NCBI GenBank assembly: GCA_013396635.1
Contig: WBMW01001607.1
Location: forward strand, 186,001-250,000
Origin: Penelope pileata
Taxonomy: Eukaryota; Chordata; Aves; Galliformes; Cracidae
Length of the DNA: 64,000 bases
Reading direction: 5' to 3'
Part shown: piece by piece, positions 37,701 to 48,293 of the stretch
Layout: the number at the start of each line of letters is the position of its first letter
How positions within the stretch are numbered: position 1 is the stretch's first letter
Made by a program: the position numbers and the translations under genes
The notes under the pieces: model-generated
Seen by the model: the letters and a program-made list of their open reading frames with translations, nothing else
The model's database searches: none
What the model was told of the DNA's origin: nothing

Positions 37701-40700
37701 ACAGGAGAGAGAGAAAAAAATACTGTATTATTTTATCAAGAGATTCAATAAGGAACTCAACTTTGCTGTATCGATTAAGGAAGGCTGCTAAGGTTTGGCA
37801 CTCTCTTTACTTGCTACAAGAAGAACATGTGCAAACTTGATTTTTACACATATTTTTTCTTCTTCACGTATGCGCCCAAGTACATTATTAAGCCTGTATT
37901 TGTCAACTTTAATAAAATGAACATCAACTACATTTTCAAGTGTTGTAAACTCTTAAATTAAAATGGAAGACATATTGCACAATTGCTTCTTCTAATTGAA
38001 TCTATTGACCTAACTGAACAATGTTCTAAAAGACAGCATTCTATTTTTGCCGTGTTTGTTAATTTTGTTGCAGGCCAACCTATTTAATTAAGTGCACAGT
38101 TGCACTCATACAATTTTTATTTTTTTCTTTTCTATTTCAAATGCTATGTTCACCTACTAGTGGTTCACAAAGTAAATGCATACTCATACTTTGTGTTTTA
38201 TGACTTTGTTTTTTTTTCAATGATAATCACTTTCCTTCTTGCTCTGTAGGGAAAATTTTCCAGAAGCTTTGGAAAACAAGCAAACAAAAAGATCAACAAC
38301 AACAAAACTGTGTTAAAATGAAATAAGTTTCAAAAATGTCATAGCACCTTGGGAAGCAATATAAACCTCTTCTGTTTTATGGGACATGATACCCTGTATT
38401 TCCTGTAGTTAGGAAAGAAATTCCTCACAGAAGCTTATATGCAAATTTACAAACAAACATAGTTTGAAAAATATTTCCTCTCAATTTTCCTTCAAATAGT
38501 TCTTATTATTTAAAATTGCAAAATGAAAAAATGGATTTCATTATTGCTAATATTTAGATTTCAGAAGACAACTGTTATTTTCAGATAACTTAATGCTTTC
38601 TTTTGTCCCTGCAATTTCAGTTTACCATTAAAAACAAATGAATAAACAAAACCAAAAACTGTATTTCAGAAACTATAATCCACATGTATGTGTCAGATTA
38701 TAGTAGAAAAAATACATATCCAGTGTTTTTTTTTCAAGGAGTATGGTTTTTAGTAGCAGTCTACCTGATGTAAAGATTATATGCATGACAACATTGGTAG
38801 TTTTTCTACTTTATTTTCATCACTTACGAAATTACATACACATAAGGTACCTCTTTACATTTACCACTGACAAATAGCGAAGTGATCCTCATCAGCAAAA
38901 ATCAATTCAAGAGGATTTTCTGTTTTCATGTCTTGGAGAATGTATTCTTTGCATGAAGTTTGTGTCTCATCAACAGGACATCAAATCACTTTTGTATGCT
39001 GCTCACTTCTTCAGAAGTCTTCAGTTTGGAATCTAAATGTCTACAAAATCTAACATGCATTTTCATCCATGAATTACTACACAAACTCATTAAGATTATT
39101 TCTTTTTAAAATTACTTTTTAGCCTTTTATTTTCTATCCCAAGTTTATAATATTAATTTTCTTCTTTTCCAAGACTACGGACATTCTGAAGTGCTTTTGA
39201 GGCAAATGTTAGGTAAGAACATCTTGGTCCTTCTGATATACCAACCTAGGTATGTATACCTTCAAGTGAACTAGAGGTAAACCATCAGCTTTTGCCTTTT
39301 CCTGGCCAAGACTAAGAAACAGAAAATCTCAAGAGTGTATTCTACCATAGATTCCATTTCATTAGCTTCTGTGCTAATTTTGACTATTTCTTAGCCCATC
39401 ATTAAAGAAGATAATGTAAATTAATTTAAGAAATATATGAAACAGTAGAAATCAAATAATAACAATAAATAACAATAATAAATTTTTTTCTTCTTCTGAT
39501 TCATAATGTTAGTTATGGGTGTTCACTAAAGATTAATTTAAAAACAAATAGTCAGTCTTTCTCAAACATAAATAAGCTCAAAAGACAAAATGCCGCACAT
39601 GCCAATCTAGTCTCATTTTCCCACATTGTTAATGAATGGCAGTACAGAATGTTTTGTAAAAGCTTCAGTTTAATTAAGGCCAATTAAATTAAGGTGAATT
39701 AGGTAAGTCAGTGAATGTGAAACAGCACTTGTTTAAATCCCCTTTACTGAAACCAAATCCAAACTCAAGTGCATGTATGAGGTCTATACTGAATCCAAAA
39801 AGATTTCAGTAGTCTATTACATTAACAAACAGGGAAAACATAAAAGTAATATGCACTTGGACACTGTGATAAGTAAAAATAAATTTTAAAAATAAGCAAA
39901 TCTATAAATTTCTGTTAATTTTTATTTTATCAGGAGTTACAACGTTATTTCTTAAGGTATAAGAATAGCAGTGTGAGAAATACATCATTTGGTTTTTCTC
40001 CTCAATTTTTGTTGTACCTTTTTCTTTCATGCATTCAAGGAATGGGATGTGTCCCATTGGATTTGTTGCCTCAAAATGAAATGTTTAAAACAAACAATAT
40101 GAATGGAAAATGAGAGTAGTATTCTCACATTCAGTAGTAAATTCTGTCATTTACTACTTTCACTAACTAAATTTAGAAGTTCGCCTTCTCATTGAATTTT
40201 GTGTTACTGTTCTTATAGAGACAATGGAAAACAGTAACCATCCTGAATAACTACTCAGTAAATGAAGTTAAGTCCACATTTACACTAGCCTTTGAACAAC
40301 TGTTTTTCTCGATTTATTCTCTACAGAGAATCTAGCTGCACTATTCTATTTCAAATAAGTCCTAGTTTGAAAGCAAGACATTGACTCAAATATAAGAAAT
40401 ATAAGATGGCCTTTTTTTAAAAAATAAATAAATAAATGAGGACTGAAAAAATAAGACATTGCAGTTACTCTGCTTCTGCTACCTTCTGTGGGAAAGCTTT
40501 ATTAGTACTATCCTAAAAGCTGGATAGTGCAGCCACAGACAATAAATCACAGCTTGAAAGTAGAAGCTAGCAGCCTTTGTTGGCTACATCTGCCTCCATA
40601 ACCCATTTGGGTATTCTCAACACAAATCGTGCTAAGACTCAATCTATGTGGACCAAAGACACTAGGTACAGGTCTGAGTAAATCTCATTGGCTCAGGAGA

Positions 40701-40714
40701 ATCTGTAGTTTTTT

Positions 40715-41628
40715 AGAATCATAGAACCATAAAGGTTGGAAAAGACCTTTAAGATCTAGTCCAACATACCACCAATATTGCCCACTAAACCACGTCCCTT
40801 AATACTTCATCTAGACATTTCTTAAACACCTCCAGGGACAGGGACTCCACCACCTCCCTGGGAAGCCTTTTCCAGTGCCTGATCACTCTTTAAGAGAAGA
40901 GGTTTTTTCCAATATCCAACCTGAACCTCCCCTAGTGCAACTTGTGGCCATTCCCTCTAGTCCTGTTGCTAGTCACTTGGGAGCAGAGGCCAAGCCCAGC
41001 CTAACTACAACCTCCTTTGAGGGAGCTGTAGAGAGCAATAAGGTCTCCCCTGAGCCTCCTTTTCTCCAGAATAAACAATTCCAGCTCTCTCAGCTGCTCC
41101 TCAAAAGAACTTGTGCTCCAGATCCCTCACAAGCTTCATTGCCCTTCTCTGGGCACACTCCACGGCCTCAATGTCTTTCTTGTAGTGAGTGGTCCAAAAC
41201 TGAATACTGTACTCAAGGTGCAGCCTCACTAGAGGTGAGCACAGGGGAAAGATCACCTTCCTTGTCCTGCTGGCCACACTATTTCTGATGCAGGCCAAGA
41301 TGCTGTTGGCCTTATTGACCACCTGGGCACACCACTGGCTCATGTTCAGCCAAGCATTGACCAACACCCCCAGGTCCTTTTCCTCCGCAGAGTCTTCCCC
41401 AGGCCTGTAGCATTGCATGCGGTTGTTGTGACCGAAGTGTAGGACCCAGCACTTGGTCGTGTTGAACTTCATCTCATTGGCCTCAGCCCAGCAATCCAGC
41501 CTGCCCAGATCCCTCTGTAGGTCCTTCTTACCCTCAGGCAGATGAACACTTCCTCCCAACTTGGTGTCATCTGCAAACTTACTGAGAGTGCACTCAATTC
41601 CCTCATCTACATCATCAATAAAGATATT
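40715..41628 (-). mobile_element. CR1 LINE, 5'-truncated, 0.9 kb
   Basis: A reverse-oriented CR1. Its 3' end is AGAATCATAGAACCATAAAGG, followed by the 3' region, the ORF2 C-terminus and part of the reverse transcriptase. It breaks off near 41628 just upstream of the DDVDEGIECTLSKFADD region. Its protein is closest to the chicken-type CR1 with LGHNN and YKKDIE motifs and differs from the copies at 47 and 57 kb. Confidence 0.93.
41101..41559 (-). pseudogene. CR1 reverse transcriptase fragment (thumb/connection)
   Basis: A 152-codon minus-strand frame beginning GGSVHLPEGKKDLQRDLGRL, with KFNTTKCWVLHFGHNN, EEKDLGVLVNAWLNMSQWCA, ANSILACIRNSVASRTRKV and LHLEYSIQFWTTHYKKDIE. It lies just downstream of the catalytic DD motif, which remains in another frame. 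A small indel near 41101 ends the frame, and the rest of the C-terminus continues out of frame toward 40870. It is an inactive remnant. Confidence 0.85.
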
Positions 41629-43153
41629 TTTTAATGAATTAGTAAAATGTTTTCAATTTTGCTGGCAAATTCTCAAATAACAAAAGAGAAAGGAAATGAT
41701 ATTGAAAAGATTGACTACATAATACTGCATTTAAATGTTTAATAAATAGGTTAAGATTCTCATCACTAATCCGCTGTGACTACTCCACAGTTGCTTTTTG
41801 AGCAGGTCAGCTGTTGACAATGATTTTGACAGCAATAATAACATAGTTCTTAAAAGGGATACAGAAAACATATACACACTGCACAGAAGATCTAGGACTG
41901 TTTCTTGGACATAAACATGCAGCTTATTTGCCTTCTGGTCATACAGAATATATCAGCTTAAACATCATGACCTATTTATCAAAAGGAGTCCTCTACAGTA
42001 GCTCTTGTGTATATGCTATCCTAAATTCTCTTGGAATGTTTTCACATAGGAATACTGAAGGATTAAGCTATGATTATATGCAAGTTCTTTGTTCTAATAC
42101 AGTGATGACAGGCACAAGAACTGTTATCTAGGTTATGATAAAAGAATATATACTGGTAGGAAATATACGTTCAACACACATAGTAAATCTCAGTATACGT
42201 GCCTGTGTATATACACCCATACTGACAGAAAGTTCAATACATATACACAGCCTGAGATGCCATTACTGATAAGTACTGTTATATATAATGTTATCAGTAT
42301 ACCCTTCCAAGTTATATGCCTTCAACTTCAAAGCTTCATTCATTCCTTCCTCCAAAACCATATTTTTTCTTATTTGTCTTTTTACTAAAGGAAACAATAA
42401 CAAGGTAGACATACAAGCTATGTTTTGGAGAAATTTCTTATGCTTGTGTTTATCATGGAAAGAAATAAATCCCTCACACACATTGTCACTATAAGTATCA
42501 TCGCTGTTAACATGATGGATCCCTGATCCTGCCAAAACCATAATGCCAACGACTTGAAACATCTTTCTAATAAGAAAGAATCTCAGAAGTCTAAGTTAAC
42601 TACAATAACTACTTTCTTACTGACTAATTTATTTTAATTTAGAGAAAACTCAGAATGGAACTTGTCACATTTAGTGGTGGAAAGGTGGTACCTTCCCTTT
42701 AGATTTGTTCATTCAAGTAAAAGAACCTGCGGAATACTTTTTGTTGTTGCAACAACCACAATCACTCAGGATGTCTAGAAAAATAGAATTTGCACCCTGA
42801 AAGTCAGGATATGTAAATCTTCCATGCCTGATCTCTATTGCACTGCAGGCTTCCAGATTGATTATAACTTCAGCTCCCTGCTGAACCATATGCTCCAGAG
42901 ATTTTCCCTTCCCAATCTCCCAGGAGCTCTTGAGGAAGGAACAACCTCTTCTCTCCTATTGGACCTTCACCTAGCCCAGAGGGTAGCAGCCTGGTTGGAT
43001 CAAGCCAATAGGTCTCTGTTCTGCTACTTTCTCACTTACTAGAAAGAGCATAATTATATGCAACACAGAATAATGGAAGTACCATCTATCTCAGCAAGCA
43101 GTTTGTTAAAATTAGCTGAGTAGCTTCTGTATCGATACCTATTTTTAACTTAA
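41629..43153. other. Unique AT-rich DNA
   Basis: No gene or repeat family recognised. A GC-richer patch at about 42840-43030 shows no known family. Confidence 0.5.
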
Positions 43154-43710
43154 CATGTTGTTGTGGTTTGATCCAGCAGATAGTTATGTACCAGACAGTC
43201 ATTCACTCACCCCCCTACCCCCAGTGGGATGGGGGGAAAGAATTGGGAGAAAATACCATAGAACTTGTGGATTGACTATTTACTAAGACAGAAAAGAAAG
43301 TAAATAGAAATAGCAGTAACTATACACAAAGTGATACACAAAGCAATTGCTCACCACCCACCGACCAATGCCCAGTCAGTCCCTGAGCAGCAGCCCCTCC
43401 CCCAGCTAACTCCTCTTCCTTATATTTACACAATGTCATGCAGTATGGAATATCCCTTTGATCAGTTTGGGTCAGCAGCCCTGGTCCTGTCCCCTCCCAG
43501 CTCCTTGTGCCCCTCACAACCACTTTACTGGCAGAGCAATACAAGAAGCTGAGAAACTGAAATGTTCTTGGCTCTTTTCAACACTGCCCAGCAACAAGTA
43601 TAAACAATTGGTATGTTATCAGCTTTTTTCTTCTAGAACCAAAACATAGCCTCATAGCAGACACTATGAGAAAGACAACTTCTGTCCCACGTAGAAACGA
43701 AGACACATGT
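43154..43710 (-). repeat. Target-site duplication around the 43.2 kb LTR
   Basis: CATGT at 43154-43158 and again at 43706-43710, directly outside the TG and CA ends of the LTR. Confidence 0.85.
43159..43705 (-). mobile_element. Solo LTR of an avian endogenous retrovirus
   Basis: A 547-bp LTR with intact ends: plus-strand start TGTTGTGGTTTGATCCAGCA and end GAAACGAAGACA, flanked by a perfect 5-bp duplication. It is the best-preserved member of the family seen at 15.1 and 56.4 kb. Shared blocks include TTGCTCACCACCCACCGACC, AATGCCCAGTCAGTCCCTGA, GTATGGAATATCCCTTTGAT, CCTGGTCCTGTCCCCTCCC and AGACACTATGAGAAAGA. No retroviral coding sequence is attached. Sense strand minus, inferred from related LTRs. 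Confidence 0.9.
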
Positions 43711-46700
43711 TAAGGACGTCTGCAGTATTTACACTCTGAACAGTGTATTTTAAAGCTCCCACAAAAAAAGCATTTGGCAATGACTAATTGATTTACCAGC
43801 GGTAGGTGCTTAGATGTTCATATGCTAAACATTCATATGGAATAACTATTCTTTAGTGAAATGTCACTTCATTGAAGCTTTGCATAGAGTTTGATCACAC
43901 CAGCCTTGTTCAGTCACTTTTTTCACAAACATGTAGATGGCTTCCTTTTTATTCCTCATTTTTTTCTGGAATTCTAAAAGGAAGTTAATCAAAGGATCAG
44001 CTGAAAAGTCATGATTTCAACCGTCTTTTAAGACATCCTAGATCTCAATTGGCTCCTGTCAGAAGTGAAGAGAGTGATATAAGACTGATAAATTCCAATG
44101 CCAGCCAGACCCTCTGTGGTGGAGGAATATGTCCTTAACAAAACTGAATATCCAGTAGGTACTCCCTTCTATTACCTGAGACAGCAATTTAACAAATTCA
44201 TCACAACCAAGAGCAGCAGTGGCTCTTTACTCCTCTGAAAATGATTAGACAAGATGCTTTATAATTAGCTAGCTCTTGATTTCATATCTTTGGAAAGATC
44301 AAGGAGATCATTCATATCTCCTTGACGGCTGCCATGGTCCCTGGTATAGTATTTCCAGCTTACACACATACTTCAGCCTTAACACTACATCTCATTCTCC
44401 CATACCTCAATTGAAAATAAGATGGGAAGGAGAGAAAATAAACAGTATTTGTGGAATCTATGGTGCCATCAAAATTTAACTCATTTTGCCATTAAACAGA
44501 TTTTATACCTCAGCTAGACAAAATCTGATCTAAAACACAGAAGAAGCAGTGGTAGATCTTTTACAGAAATATAAAATAAAATAAAATAGAAAGTTATCCA
44601 TTTTTTTGCAGCTGTTTCGATCCAAATCTTCAGAACTGTATTTTCCAATTGTCCATATATTTGTCATATGATGAGACGACAAACACAGAAGATTTTTGAT
44701 GTTAACATGTGTATAATTTTTATGAATAGCTGAAACTATTTCACCAGCAAGTCAGTAAAGTTTGTAAGACTATCTAAAATAATCTTACCTTCTCTGCATT
44801 TTCCTTTGAACTACTGATATTAAAGATAAGAAAACAAAATTTATTTTGATGTTCTATGAAGTACTTTGAAAGAAACAGAAAAAAGTGGAATAAAATATAA
44901 TTTTAAAATGGTCTGTTAAATTTATACTTCTAGGGTATTCTTTTAATGAAGATCATTAACACTGTTAAGTTCATCATTCTCCTTCTAACATTAGGGTTAT
45001 TAAATATAACATAATTTTTCACTGAAAAATATAGCACAATACCAAATCATAAGCCAAGTGCAATGGAACACACAGGGAGAGAGAAGGGGAGACATACAAA
45101 CAGAGGTATTTCTTAATAACAGAAACCTAGAAAAAGGCATCAAATTTAGCAGCAGAACTGCAGATATGACTCTATCAATAATCCGTGGCACTTTTGTATT
45201 TCCCAGCTGAGGCTATTATACAGCTTTGGATGACAGCCTGCTTCAACTTCATCATACAATCCACTGGGACAGAAACTCATAACTGGCTTTCAACAAAGAT
45301 CCTTCATATAAAGGGTAATAACTGCAGCCAGTCAGCGCAGTAAGATTATCAGAGAGTGCAGCAATGAGCTGCAAAATGTGGGAAAGGAGCCTGACAGAAA
45401 CCTGACAAAACAACCTTAGTAGTATAACTCCTTTAGAAATCAAGGGGAGAGGTATCAGAAAGATCCCCACAGAATCTTCCTAGACACTGTTCTGCTGATG
45501 CTTTTTCATTAAACTTATCTTGACCTATCTTCAGACATTAAAGGAAATGTATAGCTTATCAGAAACTTGAGCTGCTTTAAGAGATACAGGCACCACAAAA
45601 GGTTTTATCTGTACTGATGAACGTTATTGATATTCTAGAAATCCAAGAGAAGTTTTCAATAGAACAGATACTATTACATTAAATTATTATCTAGTTATGT
45701 ATTATCTAAGGATGTTATTATCTTATAATAATATCTCTTATGTATATAAAATAAACTTAGTTATGCCCTACAAAGTCATCAAGTGGCAGAAGTGACTTAG
45801 CTAGGACTCACCACTCAATTTTCAAAGGTTCTACATAAACATTAATCTGAGATAGAAAAGTTCATCTCCAGTTTCTGAACTCCTTTAAAACTCACACACA
45901 ACTTCATTCTGCATTTCTTTTAATATTTGCTGGGTCTCACATCCAAATGGAAACTCAGCCCAGGGCTTGAGCTTGAGTAAACCACCCTGCATGATCAGAG
46001 CTATTTTATGGCAAAGCTTTGATTGTAGATATAGAGGTCTGAAAGAAACACCATGAAGCAATGTTAAGCTTGCTATGAAAATATCTTTGTGTGTTTGTAT
46101 TTACGTCTACAAACACACTTCTGCAGCCTACTAAGAGCTAACACCTGAATATCTAGCATAGTGTTTGTATATTCTGAGATACTTTTTGTTGTGATGTATT
46201 ATTTCTTTTAGTTATAGGTATGAAATGCAGTATCAAAATACAGTAAAATAGTCAACATAGTAACAAATACAAATAAAGTAGATTTTAAGAGGAAGAACTC
46301 AGTAAAATTTCTTCATGAAGTTTTATGACTAAATGCCATCATACCCTTGTAGAACATATACAAGAATATATATATTCAATCCTCTTATGGTTTTGCAAGT
46401 GCACTCACTCAATGCTTTTGAGTCACCAGTTAACCGCTATAGATCCTCAGTCTAGCTGTTCAGAATTTGCGGTGACTTTTCTTTCATGATTTTCTGAGGA
46501 AAAATGCTAGTTTTGAGAATGGAAGAAATACTACTTTTGATCAGAATCCACTTTTACCATTGAGAGAATTCAAACAAAGTGTTTTAGTTAACCTCATTTT
46601 GAAACATATCTGAGAATTTCCTTTTAAGTGGAACAGGTGTGATCTGTTCCATATCATTTCAATGAAATATTAAACTTCATCTTACTTTTCCTCACTTTCT

Positions 46701-47298
46701 TGCAGGTGTTTTGTTTAGGCCCTGATATATTCATATCAGCTATTTCATGGAAAGGACTTTATATCTTGTGATGATTTTCCCCACTGACGTGGCTTTACAC
46801 GACCCAATGTATCCTGTAAGTTCTGGCTTAATATGAAAGTTTCCAAGGACAGTGGGACACCAGTTTTTTATACCTTCAGCTCCCTTAAATCAGGGCACAA
46901 CAGTGGCCAAAATGCAGTTTATTGTTAAACCAACTTGAACTCAAGCAGTTTCAGCCATAACAAAAGATTATTCCAAAATACATTGAATTGGTTCATATCA
47001 AAAGCTTTTGATTTGTTTCAGGTTTTGAAATTAAGGATGGGATTTATCTTAACAAATTTAGCTGAATACAATGCATGCTACATCTGAGCAAATCAGCCCA
47101 GAAAACAGACAGGTGCAGACACTTCTGAAGAACAACTGAACTCTTTAATTTTGGACACCTAATCTACAATTGCACCCTAGAAGAGCACAAATCTTGTTCT
47201 TGTCCTAAACTGTTACGAGTGTTGCATAAAGTCTTGAGGATCAGCTTAATTCTATCCTAAATGTTTTCATTTTGACAAGCAGCAAGTATTACAATTTT
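43711..47298. other. Unique AT-rich DNA
   Basis: An (AAAAT)n run at about 44569-44590. Otherwise no gene or repeat family recognised. Confidence 0.5.
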
Positions 47299-47645
47299 TC
47301 ATAGAATCATAGAATACTTTCAGTTGGTAGGGACCTTTAAAGGCCATCTAGTCCAACTGCCCTGCAATGAACAGGGACATCTACAGCTAGATCAGGTTGC
47401 TCAGAGCTTGGTCCAGCCTGACCTTGAATGTCTCCAGGGACTTCCACCACCTGTCTGAGCAACCTGCTCCAGTGCTTCACCACTCTTACTGTAAAAAACC
47501 TTTTTCTTACATCCAACCTAAATCTCATCTCTTTCAGTTTGAAACCATTTCCCCTTGTCCGATCACTACAGACCCTGCTAAACAGTCTGTCCCCTTGTTT
47601 CTTATAGCTCCCCTTTAGATACTGAAAGGCTGTTATCAGGTCACC

Positions 47646-47846
47646 TTAGAGCCATCTCTTTTCTAGGCTGAACAGCCCCAGATGTCTCAGCCTGTCTTCA
47701 TAGGGGAGGTGCTCCACCCCTTGGATAATTTTTGTGGCCCTCCTCTGGATGTGCTCCAACAGGTCCACGTCTCTCCTGTGCTGAGGACTCCACATCTGGA
47801 CACAGTACTNTGATCGCCATGCAGACATTGAGCCATTGACCACCAC
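47646..47846 (-). pseudogene. CR1 ORF2 C-terminal fragment spanning the N
   Basis: The frame reads VVNGSMSAWRS, then the unknown codon, then YCVQMWSPQHRRDVDLLEH, QRRATKIIQGVEHLPYEDRL and LGLFSLEKRWL. The N happens to keep the frame but removes the PQG and FADD catalytic blocks that should lie between. It stops where the long copy at 57 kb also stops. Confidence 0.8.
47810..47810. other. Second single N at a ~0.47 kb CR1 discontinuity
   Basis: The only other undetermined base in the window. It joins residue 12 to residue 171 of the frame seen in the uninterrupted copy (56958-57629), so about 474 bp is missing, nearly the same amount as at base 1220. It also forms one edge of the near-identical block 47551-47809. 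Confidence 0.7.
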
Positions 47847-47906
47847 TCTCTGGGTTCAGTCCTGCAGCCAGTTCCTCATCCATCAAATGGCCCACCCATC
47901 AAATCC

Positions 47907-48119
47907 TTATCTTTCCAGTTTGGAGAGAAGGATGTGGTGGCAGACTGTGTCAAAGGCCTTAGTGAAATCCAGATAGATGATATCAGTGGCTCTTCCCTTG
48001 TCTATTGATGCAGTTACACGACCACGGAAGGCCACTAGATTGGTCAGGCAGGACTTGCCCTCGGTGAAACCATTCTGGTTATCTCGTATCACCTCCCTCT
48101 CTTCCATGTGGTTTAGCAT
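47907..48119 (-). pseudogene. CR1 reverse transcriptase N-terminal fragment
   Basis: A minus-strand frame reading MLNHMEEREVIRDNQNGFTE, GKSCLTNLVAF, DKGRATDIIYLDFTKAFDTV and CHHILLSKLE. This is the front of the CR1 polymerase, with the first catalytic aspartate in YLDFTKAFD. It is truncated on its 5' side and cut by the gap on its 3' side. Confidence 0.85.
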
Positions 48120-48293
48120 AGCTTCCAGGAGGAACTACTCCATGATCTTTCCCAGCACAGAGATGAGGCTGACAGCTCAGTAGTTCCCTGGGTTATCTTT
48201 TCTACCCTTAAAAATGAGAGTGATATTGCCTCTTTTCCAGTCACCAGGGAGTTTACCTGACTGCCATGACATTTCAAATATCATTGAGAGTGG

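Larger units (their letters stand above)
29633..40714. other. Unique AT-rich DNA, 11 kb
   Basis: No exon, LTR or CR1 recognised. Contents listed separately are a GACA/GAAA microsatellite at 32.04 kb, a possible MIR-like SINE at 35.75 kb and a conserved-looking block with an inverted repeat near 37.5 kb. Small (AAAT)n runs occur near 32711-32744 and 40420-40437. Confidence 0.5.
47299..48293 (-). mobile_element. CR1 LINE with internal gap, mosaic divergence
   Basis: A reverse-oriented CR1. Its 3' end is CATAGAATCATAGAATAC at 47300, followed by the 3' region, the ORF2 C-terminus, the N at 47810 and then the front part of the reverse transcriptase up to about 48293 (CAAATATCATTGAGAGTGG, a known CR1 block). 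About 158 codons are missing at the N relative to the copy at 56.6-57.6 kb. The segment 47551-47809 is almost identical to 56863-57121 of that copy (two differences seen in 259 aligned bases), while the parts on either side are far more diverged. Confidence 0.92.

Noticed and set aside
40875..41288. 137-codon plus-strand frame
   Set aside because: It is the antisense of a minus-strand CR1 coding region, a shadow of the transposon.
42263..42562. 99-codon minus-strand frame with a mildly hydrophobic start
   Set aside because: No recognised domain, no cleavage-site context, no neighbouring exon. Length is within chance for the window.
45770..45845. Possible further MIR-like fragment
   Set aside because: Only a few short words (AAGTGGCAGAAG, TTAGCTAGGACT) agree with the core. 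Too weak to call.
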